Shown here: positions 18,768 through 25,930 of the stretch, one piece after another
How positions within the stretch are numbered: position 1 is the first letter of the stretch
Layout: each line of letters opens with the position of its first letter
IMG/VR virus record: IMGVR_UViG_3300025671_000189
Coordinates: 1-37,434 of that record
Length of the DNA: 37,434 bases
DNA from: a virus
Strand: one strand, 5' to 3'
Made by a program: the position numbers and the translations under genes
The notes under the pieces: generated by a model
The model's database searches: none
Seen by the model: only the letters and a program-made list of their open reading frames with translations
Told to the model about the DNA's origin: nothing

Positions 18768-20033
18768 CTAAAAAGAATAGTAGTTGTATCTAGCGAACAA
18801 ATCCTGGGCAATACGAGCCGCTTCTGAGCTACCGATATCAGACGGGATGACTCCAAACCTAGCAAGCTCCCCCTTCCACTCCGTTCCAGTACCGTCCCCA
18901 CCGAGGCGATCAACACTCAAGTCCCCGTCGGTTTTCTGTGTGCCCTCTACTTTTCTAGGGATGTATCCAATCACATCTCCTTGATAGTCATGGATATAGA
19001 TGTTAAAGTCTTTATCCCTTCTGATAACCCATACGTAGCAAATCTGCGCTCCTGCCTTGTTAGCACCTAGCGCCGCGACATCATCAAGCTTAGGGTCTTG
19101 TAATCGTGAAGCCTTGGTTCCAAAGTCTGTTGTGCTTGTCAATACGTTTGCTGGTGCAGCAGATCCCGTGTCGAAAGAAAAGGACATAACGTCCTTTGTA
19201 TCACCTCTACCGAAACCTTCAGCAGCGCTGGAACTGCTGCCATAGATAGGGTACATCTGTAACCGAGCAATCAATCCATACACCATGTACATCGTGTATT
19301 CACCAGCTACCGTCAGCTTATTATTAAGATGCAGTGCGTCAGACGCAGTGATTGTCACAGCATCCGTAGCGAGGTTGTTGTTTCTCGCCCTGCTATGCAG
19401 CGGATTACCTGTGTCCGCATTGATGTCATAGGTGGTCCCCCCAGTACCGAGGTTGGTCCAAGTATGGCTACCACCAACATTGCTTCCAATAGTGCCTGTA
19501 AAACCAGTGTCGTTATAATCAATAATCGGCTTAGTGCTTGCGGATGGGAACGCCACGCCCGCAATCGTAGTCGTTGCAGTACTTGTGATGTCCGTGTCGG
19601 CGGGATCATTACTGATGGTCTGCGTAGCCATAACTGTCGGCTGCTTGTACACCTTCGCTGCGATACTGTTTGCTGTACTCAGCTGTGCTTGCCTAAAGGT
19701 TGAGTTGCCCGTGACAGCGTCGAACACCATTGTATTCTTAATGGACTTGTCATTGGCAATGAAATCCAGTACGTCACGAATAAGGCTAAACTCCTCCCCC
19801 TCTGGACAAGCCACATCGATGCTGGTTTTACGCAGAGCCTCTTTTGTGCTTGTGCTATGCTGCTCATACACCCCTGCATCATTGAATACAAAGGTCACCT
19901 TGCCTGCGGTCCCCTTCATGTGCGAGACATGGCTGGCAGGGATAGCAATAACTGATAGGTTGTCACCAGTATTAGATACCTCCTCGCTAAAGACAGTCGG
20001 GTTTTCTCTACGGAACAGGAAAAACTTTGCCAT
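18768..20033 (-). CDS. Virion protein with LamG / concanavalin-like domain, 421 aa
   Basis: Residues 1-130 form a compact domain beginning MAKFFLFRRENPTVFSEEVS, likely the virion-anchoring part. From about 140 the sequence becomes Thr/Gly/Asn-rich beta structure. The C-terminus ends GELARFGVIPSDIGSSEAAR then IAQDLFARYN. That last element is the usual closing motif of LamG/concanavalin-like jelly rolls, where a final strand is followed by an acidic helix. Such domains bind glycans, so host-surface attachment or capsid decoration is plausible. It lies between the capsid genes and the connector genes and is transcribed alone from a TATTTTTG box 4 bases before the ATG. Function inferred. Confidence 0.55.
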   Translation of the reverse strand: MAKFFLFRRENPTVFSEEVSNTGDNLSVIAIPASHVSHMKGTAGKVTFVFNDAGVYEQHSTSTKEALRKTSIDVACPEGEEFSLIRDVLDFIANDKSIKNTMVFDAVTGNSTFRQAQLSTANSIAAKVYKQPTVMATQTISNDPADTDITSTATTTIAGVAFPSASTKPIIDYNDTGFTGTIGSNVGGSHTWTNLGTGGTTYDINADTGNPLHSRARNNNLATDAVTITASDALHLNNKLTVAGEYTMYMVYGLIARLQMYPIYGSSSSAAEGFGRGDTKDVMSFSFDTGSAAPANVLTSTTDFGTKASRLQDPKLDDVAALGANKAGAQICYVWVIRRDKDFNIYIHDYQGDVIGYIPRKVEGTQKTDGDLSVDRLGGDGTGTEWKGELARFGVIPSDIGSSEAARIAQDLFARYNYYSF

Positions 20034-20037
20034 CTCT

Positions 20038-20045
20038 CAAAAATA
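20038..20045 (-). promoter_or_regulatory. Candidate -7 promoter box of the LamG-like gene (TATTTTTG)
   Basis: Minus-strand TATTTTTG matches TAnnTTTG and lies 4 bases before the ATG at 20033 (TATTTTTGAGAGATG). The GAGAG could alternatively serve as a weak Shine-Dalgarno if transcription starts further upstream. An overlapping TTTATTTG lies at 20046-20053. Confidence 0.45.
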
Positions 20046-20052
20046 CAAATAA

Positions 20053-20078
20053 AAAAGGCCCCACTAGGGGGCCCTTTT
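20053..20078 (-). terminator. Rho-independent terminator closing the capsid unit
   Basis: On the minus strand AAAAGGGCCCCC, loop TAGT, then GGGGCCTTTTTT: a strong GC hairpin with a small bulge, followed by a T-tract. It lies about 20 bases past the stop at 20097 and immediately before the next promoter box. Confidence 0.82.
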
Positions 20079-20096
20079 CGTGTATCAGATGTGCTA

Positions 20097-20567
20097 TCAG
20101 CTGAACGGAGTTGCCAGCGTACCTGCACCGCTCAGGATGCAGCGCACGTTCCAGCCAGTCGGCGTGCCGATAAGCTCGATGCGATCGCCAATCAGACCAC
20201 CTGTCGTGCTACCGTTGAGGGTGATGACCAAATCATCCCCGTCAGGTGCAAAGTACGTGAAGTCGTTAGCGGCGCCATCAGCTTCATCGCGAGTAAAGGC
20301 GTAGCCCTTGAGAAAATCGCCAGTAGCAGCAGTGATGACGTGGTTGTTAGACGTGACATCAGCAACGTTGAAGAAGCTGATGCGGGCGCCAGGCGTAGAG
20401 GCGGGGAGCGTGACAGCAATGCCTGCTGCCTTGTTCAGCCCGTACTCCTTGCCAGCCACAGCCGTGAAGTCGGCATCAACAACGACGATATCAAAGAAGT
20501 CGTCGTATCGTTTTGCAGTCTGCAGGTTTGCACAGACTACCTCAGTGAGTTGCATTATTGAAGCCAT
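20097..20567 (-). CDS. Small decoration-type virion protein, 156 aa
   Basis: An acidic, Ala/Gly/Thr-rich beta protein. Residues 37-60 read VAGKEYGLNKAAGIAVTLPA, resembling the Y-x-LN-x-AAG-x-x-VTLP motif of phage decoration and fibre-base domains. The segment ending WNVRCILSGAGTLATPF closes the beta domain. It overlaps the preceding gene (TGATG) and is last in the capsid unit before a terminator. This location, two genes after the major capsid protein, favours a capsid-surface or head-completion protein. I do not know a specific family. Confidence 0.55.
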   Translation of the reverse strand: MASIMQLTEVVCANLQTAKRYDDFFDIVVVDADFTAVAGKEYGLNKAAGIAVTLPASTPGARISFFNVADVTSNNHVITAATGDFLKGYAFTRDEADGAANDFTYFAPDGDDLVITLNGSTTGGLIGDRIELIGTPTGWNVRCILSGAGTLATPFS

Positions 20568-21031
20568 CAGTCAAAGATTGTATAAACAACAGAAATCTCC
20601 AGTTGATTGTCACCAGTAACAGCAGCAGCTCCAGTGGTGATACGACCATACAAGGTGCGGGCGTCACTCAACAACGCGCCAGTACCGTTTGTTACGCCAG
20701 GCGTAGCTGCACCACCACCAGCGACGGTGAAGGAAAAGACGTTACCTGCAGAAACAGTCAATGCATCACTACCGTCAAGAATACCGTTCGCGACAGCACC
20801 GACAATTTGTCCCCCCGCATGGTCAGTGGCAGTGCCCAGATTGAAGCCCACATCGACTGCTGATGCTACCGTGATACCCCCTAGGACACGCACGAAGACC
20901 TTATCGATAATACTATTGGCAGGCTGATCAATCTCAAAATTAGTGTTGGTGCTTTGCGCACAAGCATCAGAGATGATGATCTTGTTGGAGACAACCACTG
21001 GCCCAGGGAATGTGTGTGAAAATTTAGCCAT
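20567..21031 (-). CDS. Capsid decoration protein candidate, 154 aa
   Basis: This is the gene immediately after the major capsid protein. The sequence begins MAKFSHTFPGPVVVSNKI and contains NTNFEIDQPANSIIDKVFVR, VLGGITVASAVDVGFNLGTA and a closing QLEISVVYTIF. It is an all-beta, Val/Ala/Gly-rich jelly-roll-like protein with no membrane segment. Similar proteins follow capsid genes in several marine phages, where they are annotated as structural. A role cementing or decorating the head is inferred. The start codon is embedded in a small inverted repeat, and a GC-rich hairpin separates it from the capsid gene, so its dosage may be set separately. Confidence 0.6.
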   Translation of the reverse strand: MAKFSHTFPGPVVVSNKIIISDACAQSTNTNFEIDQPANSIIDKVFVRVLGGITVASAVDVGFNLGTATDHAGGQIVGAVANGILDGSDALTVSAGNVFSFTVAGGGAATPGVTNGTGALLSDARTLYGRITTGAAAVTGDNQLEISVVYTIFD

Positions 21032-21047
21032 AATCGTTTGTGATTAT
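21030..21047 (-). repeat. Inverted repeat over the start codon of the decoration gene
   Basis: ATAATC-N6-GATTAT is a perfect 6-bp inverted repeat. Its GATTAT arm on the minus strand runs into the start codon (GATTATGG). It could be a weak start-sequestering stem in the mRNA or an operator. Confidence 0.5.
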
Positions 21048-21054
21048 GAAGCTT

Positions 21055-21078
21055 GGGGAGGAGCCGAAACCCCTCCCC
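21055..21078 (-). terminator. GC-rich stem-loop after the major capsid gene (no U-tract)
   Basis: On the minus strand GGGGAGGGG-TTTCGG-CTCCTCCCC forms a 9-bp stem with one G-T wobble. It lies 13 bases past the capsid stop. The following bases (AAGCTTCATAATC) lack a T-run, so it is more likely a partial terminator or mRNA 3'-end stabiliser than a full stop. Confidence 0.6.
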
Positions 21079-21091
21079 TCACTCCAAATGA

Positions 21092-22507
21092 TTATCCCTT
21101 GATTGCAACGTGCTGGTTAGCAGCACGAACCACGAGGTTACACTCCGAACGGTAGTGGAAGACCGCCTGGTCGCGACCTGCATCACCGTTGTTGTTGTAC
21201 CCCAACACGCCACCACCAGTCACCCAGTGCTCCATCTGACGGCTGTAGCCGTTGGCCTCCTTGTAGTACATGGCCAAGGACGGAGCCTTATTACCAGTAC
21301 GCGGGTCAGCCACGTTGGCCAGCGGGACCATAGCCCCCTGGTACACCGTGCTGGCGCCGAGGAGGGTGGGGTCGTTCAGCAGCTTCCAATCGTGCTTGTG
21401 GAAGGTGTATCCACCACGCGTGAAGCTCTTGAAGCCAAGCTGTACAGCCATGTCAGCGTTGTTCTGGAACGCACCGAACTGACCAGGCAGACCTGCCGTG
21501 ACGCTCGTAGCGATACCAGAAGCCAACATGTCATCGATGGCCAAGTCTTGCTTCCGATTCAAGTACATGGCGTACTCTGCAGGAGCGCCGACCTTATCGA
21601 GCTCAAGGATGATGTCATCGATCTCAGCAAAGCTGTCGATCGGGTTAGCGTTGGCGCCAGAAACATTGATACCCAAAGTCTCCACTTGCGAGAAGTATCC
21701 GTCAGATCCAGCCAGGTCGTCCGTGAGATCCGTGCCACCCGCACTAGTGATGTATTGCTCACCGAAGAGGAGCATCATCTCACGCTGGTCCTCGAAACGC
21801 TTCCGAGCCTCCTGCTCTGCGTACATAAACCAACGGTACTCACCACCGCCGAGGTTGACCCAGCCGATGTTGGTAGCCTGTGAGCCACTCACCTCGTGAC
21901 GACCCTTGACGATCATGAACGGGTTGCTCCGCTTGTGAACGTCAGTTTCGTTGTAGGCACCAGGCTGCTCAGAACCTTGGGCGTACATATTGCCCAGCTT
22001 GATGAAGCTACCGTTACTACTGACATCAATGTCGGCTGCCGCGAACGTGCCACCGTCAAGCGGAACGAGGATAACGGGAGACACAGCAGTGCCCGTACCG
22101 AAACCGCCAGACTGAACGATGAAGCGGGAGCCCGTATCGACTTCCATCAGCACGTCGTTAAGCTGGACGTTGTTCACGATATCGGTGTCCGTGCAGGTCA
22201 CACTCACGCCAGCACCCGTATCAGAAGTGTTAGCAAGCGTGTAGTTCAAGACCCTGTGACGACGACCCACCTCGTACCAGTCGACCTGGTCTGAGGTTCC
22301 GCCGCTTTGTACGGCGCCCGTCAGCTCCAGGAATCCTGTGATGCCTTGGTTGCCGTAAGTCTCGACAAGCTCAGGCATGACGAAGTCCTTCGTCGTCTTG
22401 ATCAGGGTGTCGAGAGTCGTGTATGTTTCAGGATTAGCACGAAAGTCGAGCGCAGCCTGGTTTTGGGTTGAAACGCCATTTGTAATAGCGCCTGTAGTTG
22501 TTGCCAT
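21092..22507 (-). CDS. Major capsid protein (HK97-fold type), 471 aa
   Basis: It lies directly after the scaffold gene and is the expected length. The N-terminus MATTTGAITNGVSTQNQAAL leads to TLIKTTKDFVMPELVETYG, then LELTGAVQSGGTSDQVDWYE, an early helix plus strand layout. The middle has MYAEQEARKRFEDQREMMLL and IDDIILELDKVGAPAEYAMY (spine helix and adjacent strand). The C-terminal part has FKSFTRGGYTFHKHDWKLLN, and the protein ends FHYRSECNLVVRAANQHVAI, the typical final strand. This resembles capsid proteins of crAss-like and other Bacteroidota podoviruses. It assembles the icosahedral shell with the scaffold. An A-rich leader (AATAAGAAAAGATG) precedes the ATG. Antisense frames across it are artefacts. 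Confidence 0.87.
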   Translation of the reverse strand: MATTTGAITNGVSTQNQAALDFRANPETYTTLDTLIKTTKDFVMPELVETYGNQGITGFLELTGAVQSGGTSDQVDWYEVGRRHRVLNYTLANTSDTGAGVSVTCTDTDIVNNVQLNDVLMEVDTGSRFIVQSGGFGTGTAVSPVILVPLDGGTFAAADIDVSSNGSFIKLGNMYAQGSEQPGAYNETDVHKRSNPFMIVKGRHEVSGSQATNIGWVNLGGGEYRWFMYAEQEARKRFEDQREMMLLFGEQYITSAGGTDLTDDLAGSDGYFSQVETLGINVSGANANPIDSFAEIDDIILELDKVGAPAEYAMYLNRKQDLAIDDMLASGIATSVTAGLPGQFGAFQNNADMAVQLGFKSFTRGGYTFHKHDWKLLNDPTLLGASTVYQGAMVPLANVADPRTGNKAPSLAMYYKEANGYSRQMEHWVTGGGVLGYNNNGDAGRDQAVFHYRSECNLVVRAANQHVAIKG

Positions 22508-22519
22508 CTTTTCTTATTG

Positions 22520-23698
22520 TTAGATGTTGAATGTCATTGTGGAACGATTTCCACGAAGAATATCCCTGACCTGTTCGCCCAGGGGGTTTGTGTTTTGAGT
22601 GCCAGAGACGTCATCAGGCGCCTTGGCTTGAACGTTAGCTGCATTCTGCACCACTCCGCGCTGACCATCGCTCATGCCCTGCCGATAGGCAGACTGCACG
22701 ATCTTATCGATGTTGTCAATCACTGTGCGGTGAGAGGACAGCATGTCGAAATCCCAGCTCCCATCTTCACGGACGTATGGATCAAAGAAGTTTTCGAGGT
22801 TGGCGTTCTTGTACGCCAGTTGCTTCTTGTACTCCTGGTCCATTCCGAAGGTGAACGTCTTGTCGTTACCGAGATCAAACTCGATACCTTCCATAGCGTC
22901 CAGGTTATACGCCATCTCACGAACCCAGTTCTGGTCAATCAGCGGTTCGGCTTCTGCCTGCTGAGGGGCCTCTGTGGGTTTAGGGGCGACGTAATTGGAA
23001 CGCATACGGTCGATACTCTCACGAGCAGACGTTGCATCCATCTTCAATTGAAGCTGAGCCATACGCTTCTGGTCATCCGTAGCATCGGCGCCAGGAGCAT
23101 ACTTGCTCTTGATGAGTAGTCCCAGTTCCTCCCCGTTCAGGTTCGGATGCTCTGACGCCATATGGACACGTACCGCCGTGATATCGTCCATCTCGGACGG
23201 GTTAAGCGACTGATACCTGAACCAATCTTGCGCAGACCTACCTGTGTCCTGCATAAACTTGGAGATCACTTGCAGCCCCTCATCAAGCTGCGGTTGCGAC
23301 AGTTCCTCGAATGACTGAATCGGTCTCCCCAGCTTCTCGCTGAGGTATGAGATTACAGCACCATCAACATCCTGTTGCGAATACCGACCCACTTGTGGCT
23401 CAGGCTGAAACCTGCGATCATCAAATGGTTCTGTGGTTTGAGGCTCAGTAAAAGCCTCTGGCTCAACAGCCGTCGTCTCCTCCTGCTCTGCAAAATCTCT
23501 TTGCATACTAGCAGCCAAAGCTTCAGGGCTATCAAAAATTTCAAAGGGGGCCTTCTGCTCTTGAGCAGGAGCCACCTCCACAGGGGCTTCCTGAATCGTA
23601 GGCTCCTGAGTCGGAGCTTCCTGTACGGGTGCCTCTGTTACCGCTTCTTGTGCGGGGGCCTGCTCGACGACAGGCTCTTGTACTTGTGCTTCTTCCAT
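22520..23698 (-). CDS. Capsid scaffolding protein, 392 aa
   Basis: An acidic, Gln/Glu/Pro/Ala-rich protein immediately upstream of the capsid gene in transcription order. Residues 1-50 are low-complexity repeats of the type QEAPTQEPTIQEAP and VEQAPAQEAV. The central part is helical (YLSEKLGRPIQSFEELSQPQ; QKRMAQLQLKMDATSARESI). The C-terminal portion has VIDNIDKIVQSAYRQGMSDG followed by QRGVVQNA and then LGEQVRDILRGNRS. The conserved SAYRQGMSDGQR element is typical of scaffolds in related phages and probably touches the capsid subunit. It directs shell assembly and then leaves. The AT-rich 16-base gap before the ATG shows no TAnnTTTG box, so it is read from the promoter at 24814. Confidence 0.78.
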   Translation of the reverse strand: MEEAQVQEPVVEQAPAQEAVTEAPVQEAPTQEPTIQEAPVEVAPAQEQKAPFEIFDSPEALAASMQRDFAEQEETTAVEPEAFTEPQTTEPFDDRRFQPEPQVGRYSQQDVDGAVISYLSEKLGRPIQSFEELSQPQLDEGLQVISKFMQDTGRSAQDWFRYQSLNPSEMDDITAVRVHMASEHPNLNGEELGLLIKSKYAPGADATDDQKRMAQLQLKMDATSARESIDRMRSNYVAPKPTEAPQQAEAEPLIDQNWVREMAYNLDAMEGIEFDLGNDKTFTFGMDQEYKKQLAYKNANLENFFDPYVREDGSWDFDMLSSHRTVIDNIDKIVQSAYRQGMSDGQRGVVQNAANVQAKAPDDVSGTQNTNPLGEQVRDILRGNRSTMTFNI

Positions 23699-23714
23699 TT
23701 TATTTAATTATATA

Positions 23715-23975
23715 TCAATAGTATGCCAGCAGGCCAGCCCCCACCACTGAGGTAAAGCTGCCGTACAGAGTGCCGCCAGGCTGAACCGCAATGGTCTGAC
23801 TAGTAGCCACGTCTTTGTAGACAGTACTTTGGAACGTCTTCATGCGACCAATGACTGCCGCATCGATGGCGGCGTCGGTAGGATTGTGAAGGGCGTAAGT
23901 AGTATGATCCGTATAAGCATTGCTGCCTGACAGGATCACCATGTTGTTAGGAAAGGCTGAACTAGGATGTGCCAT
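23715..23975 (-). CDS. Small protein of the capsid unit, 86 aa
   Basis: I do not recognise the family. The sequence MAHPSSAFPNNMVILSG, then AYTDHTTYALHNPTDAAIDA, then MKTFQSTVYKDVATSQTIAV and PGGTLYGSFTSVVGAGLLAYY suggests a small compact beta protein with a hydrophobic end and no signal peptide. It begins on the stop of the previous gene (TAATG) and precedes the scaffold gene. A minor virion protein is the most likely role, inferred from position only. Confidence 0.55.
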   Translation of the reverse strand: MAHPSSAFPNNMVILSGSNAYTDHTTYALHNPTDAAIDAAVIGRMKTFQSTVYKDVATSQTIAVQPGGTLYGSFTSVVGAGLLAYY

Positions 23976-24382
23976 TAGCTGAGTCTTACTGCGGAGCTAT
24001 CCAATCCGAATACTCCATAATCAATCAATTGATCCACCTTAGTCCCGTAGGCTTTTAGGCTGGTGTCGTTTTTTGCAGGAAAGAATGCAAACTCACCGCC
24101 AGCCAGCTTCATGATTACAGGGTCATCCGCTGCTGTATCCGCATAGACATAGATGTAGTCCTCTTTCTCTACCGCCAGGTTCTGAATGAAAACGTATGCT
24201 ACTTCGAGCTTATCACTAGGTTTATTGATAACCGTAGCATCAGCCCCCGCTGAGGTGCCGAGTACTTTACTGCGGATCAAACTCCCTGAATCCGCCAACA
24301 CATTCGCTGACGCATTCAAAGACAGAGGTGAGCTCATCACCCCAGGGCTCTGCAGTGTTAGATTAGCTCGAATGTTCGCCAT
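23975..24382 (-). CDS. Beta-sandwich virion protein, paralogue of its neighbour, 135 aa
   Basis: It begins MANIRANLTLQSPGVMSSPL and has LEVAYVFIQNLAVEKEDYIY, then VIMKLAGGEFAFFPAKNDTS. Spacing and pattern (V-x-I-x-N, an aromatic strand, L-A-G-[ED]-x(2)-F-x-P) match the adjacent 136-residue protein, which indicates gene duplication followed by strong divergence. It is soluble and all-beta. Related proteins occur in head/tail regions of cyanophage-like and other marine phages, usually of unknown structure. The start overlaps the previous stop by one base (TAATG). It may be a head fibre base or decoration subunit. Confidence 0.58.
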   Translation of the reverse strand: MANIRANLTLQSPGVMSSPLSLNASANVLADSGSLIRSKVLGTSAGADATVINKPSDKLEVAYVFIQNLAVEKEDYIYVYADTAADDPVIMKLAGGEFAFFPAKNDTSLKAYGTKVDQLIDYGVFGLDSSAVRLS

Positions 24383-24792
24383 TAGGCTTCGAAGATCAGT
24401 GCGTACTCAACCGTCAGAGATGTCGCAACACTGGGGGTATACACGATGTCTGCATCAGTCGTAGTAGTATCCGCATTCCAGGGGATGAATAGCCAGTCAC
24501 CTGCATACAAGCGACCGATCTCCGTCCCTCCAATTTTCACCTGAACATACTCCGTGGCCACGGTGCTGGTGTTCTTGATGTACACCTTATGATTTTTATC
24601 GTCCGTGTAGTCTGCTGCTGCAAACAAGGTGACATCAGACGTAGCCAAAGTTGTCTTACGACCGACACCAGTAGTCTGATCCAGACCAGTGGTTGTTCCA
24701 GCCTTGGTCAGCGTGCTCGTCGTAGACAGAGCCAACGCATCACCAGTCAGGTCGGAGCTGGAGAGAGTTACTGTTGCAGTTGTCGTAGGCAT
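24382..24792 (-). CDS. Beta-sandwich virion protein, 136 aa
   Basis: The Thr/Ser-rich N-terminus (MPTTTATVTLSSSDLTGDAL) is followed by LTKAGTTTGLDQTTGVGRKT, an element I recall from small structural proteins of marine phages. Then come HKVYIKNTSTVATEYVQVKI, GRLYAGDWLFIPWNA and the closing strand TVEYALIFEA. It is the first gene of the capsid unit, read from the TATATTTG box at 24814 with a leader of about 15 bases. Its neighbour is a divergent paralogue. A capsid decoration or fibre-base role is plausible; nothing catalytic is visible. Confidence 0.58.
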   Translation of the reverse strand: MPTTTATVTLSSSDLTGDALALSTTSTLTKAGTTTGLDQTTGVGRKTTLATSDVTLFAAADYTDDKNHKVYIKNTSTVATEYVQVKIGGTEIGRLYAGDWLFIPWNADTTTTDADIVYTPSVATSLTVEYALIFEA

Positions 24793-24813
24793 TTTTCTGT
24801 TAGTATTTGCCTA

Positions 24814-24821
24814 CAAATATA
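24814..24821 (-). promoter_or_regulatory. Candidate -7 promoter box of the capsid unit (TATATTTG)
   Basis: An exact TATATTTG, 21 bases before the ATG at 24792, in the 38-base gap after the stop at 24831. The leader ends ACAGAAAAATG. It would drive the beta-sandwich pair, scaffold, capsid and decoration genes down to the terminator at 20053. Confidence 0.62.
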
Positions 24822-24830
24822 ATACTAAAT

Positions 24831-25064
24831 CTATTTGCGCTTTTTCTTTGCTTTGCTCTTAGCGCCAGCAGCAATCTTAGCTGCTTCTTTTTTACCAAAG
24901 GCAGACTTAACTCTAGCCATAGCCCAAGCATGTTGTGATGTCTTGGGTCTGTTTCCGCTGCTCATATATGCAGCCAAGCCTCTGCGATAAACTTCTTTCT
25001 GGGCAGCAGACAGCCCAGCCATACCCCCCTTCTTCGTCTTACCTCCTTTCTTGTAAACCTTCAT
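24831..25064 (-). CDS. Small basic phage protein (DUF5824-like motif), 77 aa
   Basis: A strongly basic protein: Lys/Gly-rich start (MKVYKKGGKTKKGG), core YRRGLAAYMSSGNRPKTSQH followed by AWAMARVKSAF, and a Lys/Ala-rich tail (AGAKSKAKKKRK). The core resembles the G-LA-A-W/Y-x(3)-G-x-RP...W-x-AR-V-x-S motif of DUF5824-type proteins found in many marine phages, whose function is unknown. The ATG overlaps the previous stop (ATGA). It ends the five-gene micro-cluster. Nucleic-acid contact is suggested by charge only. Confidence 0.55.
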   Translation of the reverse strand: MKVYKKGGKTKKGGMAGLSAAQKEVYRRGLAAYMSSGNRPKTSQHAWAMARVKSAFGKKEAAKIAAGAKSKAKKKRK

Positions 25065-25258
25065 AGCTTATCCCGTCTCTTCATCAACTCTTTCAGACGC
25101 TTTGCTACAGCAGGGGGGAACCCCTTCTTCTTTCGCTTATCCTTTGTGCCACGATGCTTCTCGTAAATCGCCGAGATCTCACTCATCAGCCGCTTACGCT
25201 CCCCTACGTTTTTACTTCCTTTCGTGTACTTAGGGTTGAACTTCTTCACCTTAGCCAT
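25061..25258 (-). CDS. Small basic phage protein, 65 aa
   Basis: About a third of residues are Lys or Arg. The sequence runs MAKVKKFNPKYTKGSKNVGE, then RKRLMSEISAIYEKHRGTKD, then AKRLKELMKRRDKL, mostly helical. No family was recognised. It overlaps the preceding gene by 8 bases and the following gene by 4, so translation is coupled. It is one of four basic micro-proteins between head-fibre and capsid genes; charge suggests a nucleic-acid or acidic-protein partner. Confidence 0.5.
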   Translation of the reverse strand: MAKVKKFNPKYTKGSKNVGERKRLMSEISAIYEKHRGTKDKRKKKGFPPAVAKRLKELMKRRDKL

Positions 25259-25436
25259 GACTGACTAGTTTAAACTTGGCCTTGGCTTCCGCACCTGGGT
25301 GTGGCTTGTAATCCCCCTTCATTAGGAAGTACCTTCCATTCTCCTGCATCCAGTGATGTCCAGCAGGTGGATCTACAGCCACAGTCTTCTGTGAGACCTT
25401 TAGCTTTCCGTTCTTGTTCTTCTTGACGGCATTCAC
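25251..25436 (-). CDS. Small basic protein with GTG start, 61 aa
   Basis: The start is GTG at 25436, chosen because it forms a GTGA overlap with the preceding stop and gives the Lys-rich N-terminus NAVKKNKNGKLKV. The core PPAGHHWMQENGRYFLMKGD followed by YKPHPGA resembles a short motif (PPxGxHWMxxxGxYxLMK) I recall from small phage proteins of unknown function. No ATG alternative would keep the motif. The gene is embedded in the coupled micro-cluster. Confidence 0.5.
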   Translation of the reverse strand: MNAVKKNKNGKLKVSQKTVAVDPPAGHHWMQENGRYFLMKGDYKPHPGAEAKAKFKLVSHG

Positions 25437-25636
25437 TGCATCTGATTCTTTGCAAGCAGCATTTTGATCTCCTGGATTTCTGTCAGAAGCGTATCAATCT
25501 TGCTTTTGAACTCACCGTTGTCCATCTCCAGGACCTTAACGCGCGACTTGAGGGTGGTAAAATCTGACTGAAACTTGAGCCACATTCCTACCAGTCCCCC
25601 CGCTACTGTAAGAAGTTCGAATTGTGTAAGGTCCAT
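25433..25636 (-). CDS. Small membrane-plus-coiled-coil protein, 67 aa
   Basis: The ATG at 25636 overlaps the previous stop (TAATG); an in-frame GTG two codons upstream is less likely. Residues 5-22 (QFELLTVAGGLVGMWLKF) form a hydrophobic segment. About 40 residues of heptad-like coiled coil follow (TTLKSRVKVLEMDNGEFKSK; IDTLLTEIQEIKMLLAKNQ). This layout occurs in XhlA/holin-accessory and small spanin-like proteins, so it is a candidate lysis helper. It could instead be an internal capsid membrane-interacting peptide. It is the only non-basic member of the cluster. Confidence 0.52.
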   Translation of the reverse strand: MDLTQFELLTVAGGLVGMWLKFQSDFTTLKSRVKVLEMDNGEFKSKIDTLLTEIQEIKMLLAKNQMQ

Positions 25637-25914
25637 TACCACTTGACTTTATCGGCCCAGTATGCTGCACTCATCTTACCCTTCTTGATGTTCCGCGCAT
25701 GACGGGCTTTGAAGGATGCACGCTGCTTGGCGTTCTGATTTGTCTTGGCTCCCTGCTCCCCAAAGCGAATCAGCTTTACCTTATTGCCTTCTTTAGCCAA
25801 CACGATGTGCGACTTCTTCGGGTGTTTAGGTGTGCGCTTAGCTTTGTTTACACCCGATAAACCGTGCTTCTTGAGTAGGTTTTTTACTCTAGTAGATGTA
25901 GGAGAGCTTGCCAT
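25636..25914 (-). CDS. Small basic conserved phage protein ending in SAAYWADKVKW, 92 aa
   Basis: The sequence runs KHPKKSHIVLAKEGNKVKLI, then RFGEQGAKTNQNAKQRASFK, then ARHARNIKKGKMSAAYWADK with VKW at the end. The combination of KSH-V-x-A, LIRFG-x-QG, FxARH and a terminal SAAYW-x(2)-K-x-KW is a well-spread phage motif (I think of the DUF6321-like group), function unknown. It is often a standalone small gene or a C-terminal tail of larger structural proteins. It is the first gene of the micro-cluster, with a TATATTTG box only 4 bases before its ATG. Confidence 0.6.
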   Translation of the reverse strand: MASSPTSTRVKNLLKKHGLSGVNKAKRTPKHPKKSHIVLAKEGNKVKLIRFGEQGAKTNQNAKQRASFKARHARNIKKGKMSAAYWADKVKW

Positions 25915-25918
25915 TATG

Positions 25919-25926
25919 CAAATATA
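25919..25926 (-). promoter_or_regulatory. Candidate -7 promoter box of the micro-gene cluster (TATATTTG)
   Basis: An exact TATATTTG followed by CATA and then the ATG at 25914. A start site five bases past the box falls on the A of ATG, so the message would be leaderless. The gap to the previous gene is just 16 bases and the box fills half of it. Confidence 0.6.
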
Positions 25927-25930
25927 ATTC

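Noticed and set aside
21110-21883. Plus-strand open frame of 257 codons over the capsid gene
   Set aside because: Mirror of the major capsid protein coding frame; the capsid call is far stronger.
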